From contig NZ_CAJXKQ010000009.1 in NCBI RefSeq assembly GCF_913055835.1, positions 1 through 64,000 of the forward strand: DNA of 64,000 nt, in the 5' to 3' direction. The number at the start of each line of letters is the position of its first letter. Positions within the stretch are counted from its first letter, which is position 1. The DNA comes from an uncultured Marinobacter sp. Lineage in GTDB: Bacteria; Pseudomonadota; Gammaproteobacteria; Pseudomonadales; Oleiphilaceae. The position numbers were made by a program, and so were the translations under genes. This document shows, piece by piece, positions 9,310 to 17,909 of the stretch. The notes under the pieces were generated by a model. It had not been told where the DNA came from, made no database searches, and was given only the letters and a program-made list of their open reading frames with translations.

Positions 9310-9348
9310 TACCAACCATTGGGGTAATTGACTATCCTCAAGGAGGTA
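9310..9348. promoter_or_regulatory. NarL-like heptamer cluster between narK and narX
   Basis: Two inverted heptamer pairs are visible. One is TACCAAC and TGGGGTA separated by three bases (9310-9326). The other is TATCCTC and GGAGGTA separated by two bases (9333-9348), which overlaps the Anr-like box. Individual heptamers are imperfect matches to TACYYMT. Position between a nitrate transporter and the nitrate sensor supports nitrate control. Confidence 0.4.
9328..9341 (-). promoter_or_regulatory. Candidate Anr/FNR box in front of narK
   Basis: Minus strand reads TTGAG-N4-GTCAA, nine of ten positions matching the Anr form TTGAT-N4-GTCAA. With the CATAAT at 9303-9298 it gives a plausible oxygen-controlled promoter for narK and the genes behind it. 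It may also act on narX, whose candidate -10 (CATAAT, 9370-9375) is less well spaced. Confidence 0.5.
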
Positions 9349-9416
9349 TCACGGAATCCTGGTGCGGGGCATAATTCACGCTGCCCCGTCACACGCATTG
9401 ATGCGCAAGAGACTGA

Positions 9417-11276
9417 ATGAAATACAGAAGCCCGCTTGTAAACCGAATCGCCATCGTCGTTGGCGCCGTGGTGGTGACAGCCCTTGTCAGCATGGCGACC
9501 ACGCTTGCGGTCTCGAAAAGCATTGAAGGCAATGCCACGGCGATCAACCTGGCCGGCGCCCTGCGTATGGGGGCGTTCCAGTTATTGGCACGAAGTGCAG
9601 GCCCGGCCGTTCCAGCAGCCGGGGATGAGTCGACCGAACAGATGCTGAACCGCTATGAGGCCAAGTTGGCTGACGCCAGCATCACCGACGCCATCCCGGA
9701 AAACCGTGATCATCCGCTCACTGTCCAGTACCAGGCCATCCTGGACTCATGGGCGACAATGCTCAGGCCTACCCTGGAAGGGCACGCTCAGGGAACCCCC
9801 GTTTCCACGGCCATGCTGACCTCAACCCAGAGCTATGTGGATAACGTAGACCAACTGGTCAGCATGCTGGAACAGCGGACCGAAGCCCGTATTGACCTCC
9901 TGCACCTGATCCAGATCATCAGTCTGGTTTTTTCCATCCTGATCATCGTGGCACTGTTCATTGATCTGAAAAATCGTATTTTGAGACCACTGCGCAAGCT
10001 GGTCAGCATCGCCATCGCAGTGGGCGACCAGGACTTTTCCCGCAAGGCTAACCTGAGCGGCTCAGACGAACTGGCGCAACTGGGCCAAGCCTTTGACCAG
10101 ATGACCAGCGAGCTGGCCCTGACCTACTACGAGCTTGAAGAAAGGGCCCGCCTGAAAACCGAGGAACTTGAAAAGAGCCATGCGGCCCTTCAGTTATTGC
10201 ACTCCGCCAGCCGCGACCTGTTTGCCAAACACGATCTTTGTAATGGGGCGATCCCCATGCTTCAGGAACTCGAGCAGCTACTGGGCATTGGCCCGATCCG
10301 CCTCTACCTCCATGACAAGCAATCCGCGGAGCCGGTGGAGGCAATCACAACAGCTACCCGCGAACGGCCCTTTTATTGCCGGGATCATCACTGCAATGCC
10401 TGCCTGGTTACGCCAGAGGCGTATGACGAGCTTCCCGTAGAATCCAACGACGGCCGCCGGCTCCTTCTTCCGATCCGGACACCCGGGCAGCTGCTGGGCA
10501 CGCTGGAAGTCTGGTACCCGGCCGAGGAAGGCCTGTCGAAAACCTCCCGCCGGCTTCTGGAAACCCTCAGCGACCAGCTGGCCACCGCCATTTTCCTGGA
10601 ACGGCAGATTACCGAGGAACAACAGCAAACCCTTGCTGAAGAGCGCACCGTGATCGCCCGGGAACTCCATGACTCCTTGGCCCAGTCACTTTCATACCTG
10701 AAAATGCAGGTTGCCCGGTTGCGGCGCCTTAACATCGACGGTGAGCAACAAAAAACTCACGAGGCGATTCTCGACGAACTGAGCACAGGCCTGAACAGTG
10801 CCTATCGCCAGCTCCGGGAGCTACTGGCCACCTTCCGCTTGAAGCTGGATACGCCGGATCTTGCTACAGCCCTGCAGAAAACCATTGAGGAATTTTCCGA
10901 GCGCCTGGGTAAGCCGGTTGAGCTGAAGTACAATCTGCCACCCCAGACCCTGTCTCCGAATGAGGAGATCCATACCCTGCAGATCGTGAGAGAAGGCCTT
11001 GCCAACGCCGTCAAACATGCAGATGCCACAGATATAACGGTGGATGTCCTGTTCGAATCGCCACAGGTACGGGTCCGTATCCGGGATAACGGCAAGGGCC
11101 TGCCGGGCAGTGACCAGCCCGTCAATCATTACGGCCTGATTATCATGCAGGACCGTGCCCGAACGCTGGGCGGCAAGGTCGAGGTAAAGAACCGCGATGA
11201 AGGGGGTGTGGAAGTCACCCTGGGCTTTGTTCCGAAAAGCAGAAATCTGATTCCTACTGAAGCATCAAACGCCTGA
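9417..11276 (+). CDS. narX: Nitrate/nitrite sensor histidine kinase NarX
   Basis: 619 aa inner-membrane sensor. A first membrane helix (about residues 9-30) is followed by a P-box-like stretch with INLAGALRM, the nitrate-binding signature of NarX. A second helix lies near 165-185, then a HAMP domain and a central module containing the cysteine cluster CRDHHCNAC. The HisKA_3 motif [16 protein letters not shown] places the phosphorylated histidine at His418. An ATPase domain with [10 protein letters not shown] and DNGKGLPG ends the protein. narL follows after 17 bp. Confidence 0.95.
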   Translation: MKYRSPLVNRIAIVVGAVVVTALVSMATTLAVSKSIEGNATAINLAGALRMGAFQLLARSAGPAVPAAGDESTEQMLNRYEAKLADASITDAIPENRDHPLTVQYQAILDSWATMLRPTLEGHAQGTPVSTAMLTSTQSYVDNVDQLVSMLEQRTEARIDLLHLIQIISLVFSILIIVALFIDLKNRILRPLRKLVSIAIAVGDQDFSRKANLSGSDELAQLGQAFDQMTSELALTYYELEERARLKTEELEKSHAALQLLHSASRDLFAKHDLCNGAIPMLQELEQLLGIGPIRLYLHDKQSAEPVEAITTATRERPFYCRDHHCNACLVTPEAYDELPVESNDGRRLLLPIRTPGQLLGTLEVWYPAEEGLSKTSRRLLETLSDQLATAIFLERQITEEQQQTLAEERTVIARELHDSLAQSLSYLKMQVARLRRLNIDGEQQKTHEAILDELSTGLNSAYRQLRELLATFRLKLDTPDLATALQKTIEEFSERLGKPVELKYNLPPQTLSPNEEIHTLQIVREGLANAVKHADATDITVDVLFESPQVRVRIRDNGKGLPGSDQPVNHYGLIIMQDRARTLGGKVEVKNRDEGGVEVTLGFVPKSRNLIPTEASNA

Positions 11277-11293
11277 CAACAAGAGAGAACCCG

Positions 11294-11953
11294 ATGTCTG
11301 AGTCACCCGCAAGTATTCTGTTGATCGACGATCACCCGCTTCTTCGCCAGGGCATCAAACAGCTGATCGACATGGAAGACGATATGGTCGTGGCCGGGGA
11401 GGCCAGCAATGCTGCCGACGGTATTCGAAAGGCTACCGAACTGGAGCCCGACCTGATCCTCATGGACCTGAACATGCCTGAGATGGACGGTATCGAAGCG
11501 CTCAGAAAACTGAGGGAACAGAACATCAGCTCGCGCATCGTGATGTTCACCGTATCGGACCAGGAAGACGATGTTGTCGCGGCACTTCGGGCCGGTGCAG
11601 ACGGTTACCTGCTAAAGGACATGGAACCGGAAGACATGATCAAGCAGCTCCATCAGGCAGCAGTCGGTAAAATGGTCATCAGTGAAAGACTGACCACATT
11701 GCTGGCCGAGGCGCTTCGCTCCAACAAGCCCCAGCAAACATCACGCCCGGATTTCGACAGCCTGACACCCCGGGAAAAGGATATTCTGCGCCATATCGCC
11801 GAGGGGCTCTCCAACAAGATGATCGGTCGCAAGCTGGATATCAGTGACGGTACCGTCAAGGTGCACGTAAAGCACCTGCTGAAGAAACTGAACCTGCGCT
11901 CAAGAGTGGAAGTGGCCGTTTGGGCGGTGGAAGAAGGCCTTCACAAGGGCTGA
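11294..11953 (+). CDS. narL: Nitrate/nitrite response regulator NarL
   Basis: 219 aa. A receiver domain with LIDDHPLLR and [14 protein letters not shown] puts the phosphoacceptor at Asp58. A LuxR/GerE-type DNA-binding domain fills about residues 150-215 ([19 protein letters not shown] and [12 protein letters not shown]). NarX is the partner kinase. NarL-type proteins bind TACYYMT heptamers, and several candidates occur in this window. Confidence 0.95.
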   Translation: MSESPASILLIDDHPLLRQGIKQLIDMEDDMVVAGEASNAADGIRKATELEPDLILMDLNMPEMDGIEALRKLREQNISSRIVMFTVSDQEDDVVAALRAGADGYLLKDMEPEDMIKQLHQAAVGKMVISERLTTLLAEALRSNKPQQTSRPDFDSLTPREKDILRHIAEGLSNKMIGRKLDISDGTVKVHVKHLLKKLNLRSRVEVAVWAVEEGLHKG

Positions 11954-11963
11954 GTTATATCAA
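11950..11963 (+). promoter_or_regulatory. Possible Anr/FNR half-degenerate box before ubiT
   Basis: Reads CTGAG-N4-ATCAA, eight of ten consensus positions, overlapping the narL stop codon. It is centred 65 bp before the ubiT start. Oxygen control of ubiT would fit its role, but the match is not strong. Confidence 0.25.
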
Positions 11964-12021
11964 ATCGTTCCATAGCACTTTGCTTTACTCTGTGCCGGTT
12001 ACTGACCGCCCGGAGTAAAGC

Positions 12022-12513
12022 ATGGCATTTCCACTGGCTTCCATCGCGCCCCTGAAATCTCCCCTCGTGGGGCAAACGCTCTCGGTCCTTCGGGAGTATC
12101 TACCTTCCCCTGTGCCCGTGCTAGGCGCTATTGATCGCAGAATTCCGGTGCCCCTGAAACAGCTGGCTGCAGAAGCACCACTTAATCGCATGTTTGCCGA
12201 GGCAATAGCTGACGGAGAGTTCGATGATCTCGAAGGCCGCCGTATTCGCCTGGAAGTGAACGGCGGACAACCCGGCATCACCATTGGCTTCTGGGCCGGC
12301 CGCCTCCGGGTGATCGACGGCCCCGGCGAGGCGACCATCCGCGGCTCGCTGACCGCCTTCAAAAAGCTGGCTGAACGCAACTTGGATCCGGATCAATTAT
12401 TCTTCCAGCGCAAGCTCGTTATCGAAGGTGACACCGAGCTGGGGTTGGCGCTAAAGAATCTATTGGACAGTGTCGAGTGGCGCTTCCACCTTCGTTATCT
12501 GCTGATGCGGTGA
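12022..12513 (+). CDS. ubiT: Anaerobic ubiquinone biosynthesis lipid-binding factor UbiT
   Basis: 163 aa SCP2 sterol-carrier-type protein. UbiT (formerly YhbT) works with UbiU and UbiV in oxygen-independent ubiquinone synthesis and is thought to bind isoprenoid intermediates. The C-terminal FFQRKLVIEGDTELGL and KNLLDSVEW segments are characteristic. GGAG lies seven bases before the ATG. It directly follows narL, and ubiU/ubiV lie about 3.5 kb away on the other strand, so the three genes serve nitrate respiration together. Confidence 0.9.
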   Translation: MAFPLASIAPLKSPLVGQTLSVLREYLPSPVPVLGAIDRRIPVPLKQLAAEAPLNRMFAEAIADGEFDDLEGRRIRLEVNGGQPGITIGFWAGRLRVIDGPGEATIRGSLTAFKKLAERNLDPDQLFFQRKLVIEGDTELGLALKNLLDSVEWRFHLRYLLMR

Positions 12514-12629
12514 TGTTTCAGACCTGTTGGTTATTCTGAAATCGGGACGGGGCGAAAATGAGAGAGTAGCGCAAAGTGAACAGTAAGCAGTTCAAAATTA
12601 TGGCATAACCACCAGGTGAAACCTGCAAC

Positions 12630-12645
12630 TACTCCTCATGGGGTA
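12630..12645. promoter_or_regulatory. Strong 7-2-7 NarL-type site before PAS-GGDEF gene
   Basis: TACTCCT, a perfect match to TACYYMT, is followed after two bases by TGGGGTA, which matches the inverted heptamer at six of seven positions. The site ends 82 bp before the diguanylate cyclase start. It is the best NarL-like site I found in the window. Confidence 0.55.
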
Positions 12646-12727
12646 GGCCTTTCATAGGTATGGCACCCGCTGCAGCAATGGGCGAAAATCCTGCGAAGAC
12701 TTTTCCACAGTAAATCTGCCAGATTCC

Positions 12728-14323
12728 ATGAACAGCCCTCCCCCTTTTTCAGCAGAACCGTTTGCCGTCGCTGACCGTCTAAAAACCCCGGTCTGGGTTT
12801 TCGATATTGAAAACCTCGTTATGTGCTGGGCCAACCCTGCCGGCCTAACGATATGGGGCGCCGCTGATCTGGAAGAACTGCGTTCAAGGGATTTCGCTAC
12901 TGAAATTTCGGTGTCCGCGCGAGCCCGCCTTCTCGACTATCTGGCCCGTTTCAAGGCCGGCGAAACGGTGCTCGAGACCTGGACCCTCTACCCCAACGGT
13001 AAGCCAGTGCCCATGCGTTGTGTTTGCTCCGGCTTTCCCCTGCACAATGGCCAGGGAATGCTGGTAGAGGCGCAACCTGTTACCGAGCCGGACATCCAGG
13101 CTCTTCGCGCCCAGGAAGCTCTGCGCCATACACCAACGCTCATGTCCGCTTTTGACAACCAGGGCAACTTGCTCACCCGTAATCCGTCGGCTACGTGTAT
13201 TCTGCCGGCTGGCGCGGATTTAACCAGCAGCTTTGCTCGCGAGTCAGACAGGAAAGACGTACACCTCTGGGCGGAAAGCGGGGCAGAAAGCTACTCGCTG
13301 GAGGCACCCGTTAAGACAAGCGTCGGGGAACGTTGGCACCGGGTGGATTTGCGACGGACTCTCGACCCTGCCACAGGCGAGCGCGTGGTACTGGCTAGCG
13401 AAACGGACATAACCACCCGGGTGGCAAGTGAAACGGCCCTGGTCAATGCCCGCGAACGATTCGCTGCTCTGCTACAGAACCTCCGGGGAGGCATTGTGGT
13501 GGAAGATGAAAACCGCAAAATGCTGCTTGCCAACCAGAGTTTTTGTGACATTTTCAGTATTCCTGTGCCACCGGAAACGCTGGAGGGAATGGATTGTGCG
13601 GCCGCAGCAGAGCAGAGCAAGACTCTCTTCCGCGACCCTGACGCTTTTATCGCAGGCATTGAAGCCGCACTACTTGCCCGCCAAACCAAAACAGACGAGT
13701 TGCACCTGTCCGATGGACGGATCCTGGAGCGTACCTATATTCCTGTCTTTAGTGGGCAGACTTACCTTGGCCACCTCTGGCAATACTGGGATATAACCGA
13801 CCGTAAAAAGACCATGGCCAGGCTTGAGCACGAGGCCTTCCACGACCCCCTGACCGGACTATGGAATCGGCGCCGTTTCGAGCAGTCGCTAATGGAAACC
13901 CACGAAGAAGCAATCCGGTACAGCCAGCCCTACTCCCTTGTCCTTGTCGACATTGACCACTTCAAGAGGGTCAACGATCAGTTCGGCCATGACGCGGGGG
14001 ATGTAACTTTACAGATCCTGACCGACGAGCTGCGCCAGCGCCTGAGGCAGGCAGACCGGTTGGCACGATGGGGTGGTGAGGAATTTTTATTACTGCTTCC
14101 GCAAACTTCATTGGAAGGGGCACTGCTACTGGCCAATGCCCTTCGCCAGAGAATCAAGGAAGTATCCTTTCCTCTGGTGGGGCACCTGACAATTAGCCTT
14201 GGCGTTGCAGAAGTCACACCGGAAGAGCTACCCCATCACGCATTGATTCGGGCAGACAAGGCTTTATTCAGAGCCAAGACCAATGGTCGGGACCGGGTAG
14301 AGGCCGCGGAGTCGGGCAACTAG
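12728..14323 (+). CDS. PAS-domain diguanylate cyclase
   Basis: 531 aa, no membrane segment, so a soluble sensor. PAS-like regions cover roughly residues 15-110 and 240-345, with a less clear module between. A GGDEF domain covers about 365-528. The active-site motif is GGEEF at residues 449-453, and the inhibitory site RQAD lies at 440-443, exactly five residues before it. The enzyme should make cyclic-di-GMP from two GTP and be product-inhibited. A NarL-type site upstream and the neighbouring narXL and ubiT suggest nitrate-dependent expression; that is inference. Confidence 0.9.
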   Translation: MNSPPPFSAEPFAVADRLKTPVWVFDIENLVMCWANPAGLTIWGAADLEELRSRDFATEISVSARARLLDYLARFKAGETVLETWTLYPNGKPVPMRCVCSGFPLHNGQGMLVEAQPVTEPDIQALRAQEALRHTPTLMSAFDNQGNLLTRNPSATCILPAGADLTSSFARESDRKDVHLWAESGAESYSLEAPVKTSVGERWHRVDLRRTLDPATGERVVLASETDITTRVASETALVNARERFAALLQNLRGGIVVEDENRKMLLANQSFCDIFSIPVPPETLEGMDCAAAAEQSKTLFRDPDAFIAGIEAALLARQTKTDELHLSDGRILERTYIPVFSGQTYLGHLWQYWDITDRKKTMARLEHEAFHDPLTGLWNRRRFEQSLMETHEEAIRYSQPYSLVLVDIDHFKRVNDQFGHDAGDVTLQILTDELRQRLRQADRLARWGGEEFLLLLPQTSLEGALLLANALRQRIKEVSFPLVGHLTISLGVAEVTPEELPHHALIRADKALFRAKTNGRDRVEAAESGN

Positions 14324-14372
14324 AGAACCCTTGCCCATTCTCGCCAATGCGTCTTATCGCGCATTATTAGAA

Positions 14373-14390
14373 GGAGCTGCCCGGGTAGCT
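14373..14390. other. Short palindromic hairpin after PAS-GGDEF gene
   Basis: GAGCT and AGCTC arms extend through CCC/GGG to an 18-base near-perfect palindrome in the 191-bp gap before the carboxymuconolactone decarboxylase-like gene. There is no T-run after it, so its role as a terminator is uncertain. I see nothing else in this gap. Confidence 0.35.
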
Positions 14391-14514
14391 CACAACAACG
14401 TGTTCTGAAGAGAGTACAAGCTCACACATGCTATCCTTTAGCCGTCCCTATTGAACCTGTCTTTTAAAAGCGTATCACGCACACAAGTTGAACCCATTTA
14501 TCGAGGATAATCTG

Positions 14515-14841
14515 ATGAAGAGAGAAAGCACTGACCTCCCCAAAACCTTTGTTGCTTTCAGTGACCGCTTTCCTGAGCTTCAGGAGGCGCACCAGCAGGT
14601 AGGCAAAGCTCTCGCCGATGCCGGCCCTCTGGATGAAAAGTCGCGTGCTTTGGTCAAACTCGGCGTTTGCGTTGGTGCTGGTCGCGAATCCGCCCTGAAA
14701 TCACACATTCGCCGCAGCCTGGAACTGGGCTTTACTCGCGAGGAAATCGAGCACGCGTTGGTGCTGGGCATGAATTCAATCGGCTTTCCGGCAACGGTAG
14801 CGGCCTGGCAGTGGGCGCAGGAAGTGCTCAGTAAGGAATAA
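14515..14841 (+). CDS. Carboxymuconolactone decarboxylase/AhpD-like protein
   Basis: 108 aa from the ATG at 14515, which has GAGG eight bases upstream; an in-frame TTG at 14488 is less likely. The fold signature is visible in KLGVCVGAGRESALKSHIRRSLELGFTREEIEHAL, listed here as two overlapping parts: GVCVGAGRE and HIRRSLELG. The AhpD-type CxxC pair is absent, with only one Cys in that region, so a peroxidase-reductase role is doubtful. The substrate is unknown. Confidence 0.8.
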   Translation: MKRESTDLPKTFVAFSDRFPELQEAHQQVGKALADAGPLDEKSRALVKLGVCVGAGRESALKSHIRRSLELGFTREEIEHALVLGMNSIGFPATVAAWQWAQEVLSKE

Positions 14842-14924
14842 GGATCACCAACCTGGTAAGAAGGTGCGAGCGCTTTCAGAAATCCGGGCGGCCCTGAAGG
14901 CGAAGGCCGCCATCCTCTGACTAT

Positions 14925-15287
14925 TCAGAGTTGGTCGTTCAAAATATAATCCCGGAGCGCGACAGCATTGTTGTGCTCGGTATCCTTCGCGGCAAGCACG
15001 AGCGTTATGCGGTCATGTTGTTCAAGCAGCTTCCTGAGTGCCTCAAGATCCTCGCTGGCGTCATCTGATGTCAGCTCTTCAAGATACCGCGACCGGAACT
15101 CCGGCCATTTGTCAGGATCGTGGCTGAACCACTTCCGCAGTTCAGTTGACGGTGCCAGCCCCTTCAGCCAGAGAGTGATATCTGCACTTTCCTTGGCCAC
15201 CCCGCGTGGCCAGATACGGTCTACAAGCACCCGTGGGCCATCTGAGCGTGCGGGTTCTGCATAAGCGCGCTTAAGTCGGATATCCAT
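14925..15287 (-). CDS. DUF488 family protein
   Basis: 120 aa. DUF488/YeaO-type proteins share the pattern RVLVDRIWPRGVAKE near the N-terminus and a downstream WF-HDP-KW-EF stretch, both present. The function of the family is not established. The gene is convergent with the upstream decarboxylase-like gene and divergent from the cytochrome gene. GAGGTGAG precedes the start. Confidence 0.85.
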   Translation of the reverse strand: MDIRLKRAYAEPARSDGPRVLVDRIWPRGVAKESADITLWLKGLAPSTELRKWFSHDPDKWPEFRSRYLEELTSDDASEDLEALRKLLEQHDRITLVLAAKDTEHNNAVALRDYILNDQL

Positions 15288-15453
15288 GAGTTCTCACCTC
15301 TTCAGCGGACTTCTGGACGTTGTTCGGCTCACAATCCTGTGCCTACACATCATCAGACGCCAGTGTTCAACAATTAACATATCTCAACAGGTACACCATC
15401 CAAGAGTGATAGCCTGAATGATGCTCAACATTCATCGATAGAGAGGCATCCTC

Positions 15454-15924
15454 ATGATAAAAACAAACAGAGCGCTTCTGAGCACCGTCATCCTGAGCAT
15501 CACTGTATCATTCAGTGCCGCTGCAACCGAACCGGTCACTCCCAAGCTGACCGACAAGCTGGATCGTCTGCTACGCGAAGAGATGCGGTCCATTCAGTCA
15601 GCCATGGGTCAGATTCATTCGGCCATCGTTATGGGTCAGCACGACAAGGTTGCAAAACAGGCCCAGAACATCCACGACTCCTTCATCCTGCAGCAGTCGT
15701 TAACCGAACAGGATCGCAAAGACCTGATGTCGGCAGTACCAGAAGGCTTTATCAAGCTGGACAAGGAGTTTCATCAGCTGGCGGCGTCGCTGGCCGAGGC
15801 CGGCAGGAATGACGACACGGAGAAACAAAACCAGTTGTTTGGTGAAATGACGGGCAACTGCATCCAGTGTCACAGCACCTACGTATCGGACCGTTTTCCT
15901 GGCGTCAAACCCGTCAGAGACTGA
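15454..15924 (+). CDS. Periplasmic mono-haem cytochrome, c'/c556-like
   Basis: 156 aa with a Sec signal peptide (cut probably near residue 24) and a single haem-binding motif CIQCH at residues 136-140. A helical body followed by a C-terminal CXXCH is the layout of the cytochrome c' and c556 families. It is convergent with ubiV. A role in electron transfer or NO/nitrite chemistry is plausible in a nitrate-respiration cluster, but the electron partners cannot be read from the sequence. Confidence 0.75.
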   Translation: MIKTNRALLSTVILSITVSFSAAATEPVTPKLTDKLDRLLREEMRSIQSAMGQIHSAIVMGQHDKVAKQAQNIHDSFILQQSLTEQDRKDLMSAVPEGFIKLDKEFHQLAASLAEAGRNDDTEKQNQLFGEMTGNCIQCHSTYVSDRFPGVKPVRD

Positions 15925-15930
15925 TCGGCC

Positions 15931-16821
15931 TCAGCCGATCAGATCCATTCCCGGTTTGCCATACCAATACCCATTGCAGGGCGGTGCCTCCACCAGCTGC
16001 AGCGGGTCGGTGGTCGGCATTTCGCCCCGGCGTACCTGATCAAAACGCCTGACCACTTCCTCCATGCCCTGATGTTCCGGACTCAGGCGTACGGTGCTTA
16101 CGCCCATGCGCTCCATATCCGGTAACTCCCGCATCAGGTCGTAACGGGAGCCGGACAAGGTAGAAATGCCGTTGATGCGAAACAGCTCCTGGCTTTCCCG
16201 GGAGCGCAACTCCATGCCGTCCGGATGCTGCAGGCAGCGGAACTCGCAGTTGTCTTTGGGCAGATTGTAATGGCGGGCGGTAAAACAACGGGAGGACCAG
16301 GCCAGGGGCAGGAAGCCCCAGGAAAACACCTCGGCGGGGAGATCCAGTCCCTCCTGCTGCAGCTCCTTGATTAGTTGCTCAAGGGTTTCCCTGCCCAGCT
16401 CCACCGGCAGGCTCCATGCTTTCAGGCCCTGCCTGGCGAGGATCTTCAGGGTGGCCGTGTTGTAGATGTTCATCGAGGGGCCGGTAATAAACGGAATCCG
16501 GTTCCGGATAGCCACTTGCAAGGCGCTCTGATCGTTGGCCTCCACCAGGAATTCATCCTGCTCACAGAATCGGCGCAGGCGACGCAAATCGGCCTCCGAC
16601 TCAATCAGTGTGAGCGTGGAGAGCACTACATTCTTGCCACAGGCTTTCAGGTCACGGGCCAGATCCAGCCAGTCATCCGGTTTCAGTTCCCGCCGGCGAG
16701 AGCACACCACCTCGCCCAGATAAATGGTGTCCACCGGCCACTCGGCGGCATTGGCGTAGAAATCGAAAACCGTCTGCCTGGACCAGAACCACAGGATCGG
16801 CCCCAAGGATAACTTCAGCAT
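15931..16821 (-). CDS. ubiV: Anaerobic ubiquinone hydroxylase subunit UbiV
   Basis: 296 aa, peptidase U32-family fold. UbiV forms a complex with UbiU that hydroxylates ubiquinone precursors without oxygen, using prephenate as donor. The four Cys expected to hold the [4Fe-4S] cluster are visible at 40, 179, 192 and 196. It lies 13 bp after ubiU in the same operon. No protease activity is expected despite the family name. Confidence 0.93.
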   Translation of the reverse strand: MLKLSLGPILWFWSRQTVFDFYANAAEWPVDTIYLGEVVCSRRRELKPDDWLDLARDLKACGKNVVLSTLTLIESEADLRRLRRFCEQDEFLVEANDQSALQVAIRNRIPFITGPSMNIYNTATLKILARQGLKAWSLPVELGRETLEQLIKELQQEGLDLPAEVFSWGFLPLAWSSRCFTARHYNLPKDNCEFRCLQHPDGMELRSRESQELFRINGISTLSGSRYDLMRELPDMERMGVSTVRLSPEHQGMEEVVRRFDQVRRGEMPTTDPLQLVEAPPCNGYWYGKPGMDLIG

Positions 16822-16834
16822 GGGTGGTGAAACC

Positions 16835-17830
16835 TTATTTCCATTTGCGATGGTAGGCGCCCAGTGTGGTCAGGCCGCCTTCGGAAAGACCCGCCAGCGT
16901 TCGTTGCCATTGCGGTTCAACAGTAAAGCTTCCGGTGCCGTCCTCAAGATTATCCAGGGCATGGCGCCAGGTCCTGGCTACATCTGCGTTGTAGGCAGGG
17001 CTTCGCTGGCGCCCTTCAATCTTCACGGCACTGATACCCAGCGCCTGCAGCTCCGGCAACAGGTCCAGGGTGTTCAGGCTGACTGGCTCCTCAATGGCAT
17101 GGTAAACGTTACCCTCCACCTCGAAACGGCCTTTGCAGAGCGTGGGATAACCGGCGGATTCACCCGGGCCATAACGGTCAATCAGCACATCGTTGAGACG
17201 GGATTCGAGCCCCTGGGATGTTTCCTGCCAGCGCACCGCCTTGGCCGGTGAACAGGCACCGCGGGTATTGGGCGACTCGTCGGTCAGATAGGAGGAGAGA
17301 TAGCAACGTCCCTCGGCCATGATGCACAGGCTGCCGAAGGCAAAGACTTCCAGCTCCACCGGGCTGTGTTTGGCCACGCCACGCACCTGGTCCAGCGACA
17401 AAACCCGGGGCAGCACGGCCCGGCGAATGTCGAAATTGTCCTTGTAGAAGGAGAGCGCTTCGTGGCTGGTGGCAGATCCCTGAACCGACAGATGCCGGGG
17501 GATATGCGGGTACCGGTTGGCGGCATAATCCAGCAGGCCCATGTCGGCCAGGATAATGGCGTCCACGCCGAGACTCGCGGCGCGGTCTACCGCCCCCTTC
17601 CACTGCTCCCAGCCATCTGGCTGAGGGTAGGTGTTGATGGCACAGAAAACTCTCGCGCCTCGGAGGTGAGCGTACTCGATACCCTCGGCAGCGCGTTTAT
17701 CGTTGAAGTTCAGGCCGGCAAACTGGCGGGCGTTGGTGCTGTCTTTAAAACCGAAATACACGGCGTTGGCGCCGTTATCAACGGCGGTTTTCAGGGCCGG
17801 GAGGCTGCCGGCCGGACAGACAAGTTCCAT
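16835..17830 (-). CDS. ubiU: Anaerobic ubiquinone hydroxylase subunit UbiU
   Basis: 331 aa, U32-family protein and partner of UbiV. Cluster-binding Cys are at positions 169, 176, 193 and 232, the same numbering as reported for E. coli UbiU. Typical motifs are MELVCPAGSLPALK at the start and GRCYLSSYLTDESPNTRG in the middle. GGAG precedes the ATG. The 79-bp upstream gap carries an inverted repeat TTGAT/ATCAA, but with seven rather than four bases between arms. Confidence 0.94.
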   Translation of the reverse strand: MELVCPAGSLPALKTAVDNGANAVYFGFKDSTNARQFAGLNFNDKRAAEGIEYAHLRGARVFCAINTYPQPDGWEQWKGAVDRAASLGVDAIILADMGLLDYAANRYPHIPRHLSVQGSATSHEALSFYKDNFDIRRAVLPRVLSLDQVRGVAKHSPVELEVFAFGSLCIMAEGRCYLSSYLTDESPNTRGACSPAKAVRWQETSQGLESRLNDVLIDRYGPGESAGYPTLCKGRFEVEGNVYHAIEEPVSLNTLDLLPELQALGISAVKIEGRQRSPAYNADVARTWRHALDNLEDGTGSFTVEPQWQRTLAGLSEGGLTTLGAYHRKWK

Positions 17831-17888
17831 GTTGTTCTCCGCTCGTGTGCGACGAACAAAAGACTAACTTCCAAGCCTGCCCGGTACC

Positions 17889-17905
17889 TTGATCTTTGTT
17901 ATCAA
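17889..17905. promoter_or_regulatory. TTGAT-N7-ATCAA inverted repeat before ubiUV
   Basis: Both arms are perfect FNR half-sites, but the seven-base spacer is too long for standard FNR/Anr binding (four bases). It lies 59-75 bp upstream of the ubiU start. It may be unrelated, or a site for another dimeric regulator. Confidence 0.25.
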
Positions 17906-17909
17906 ACGC

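Noticed and set aside
14887..14911. GGCGGCC/GGCCGCC hairpin between convergent genes
   Set aside because: Could be a bidirectional terminator, but there is no T-run on either side and the loop is long; not called as a feature.
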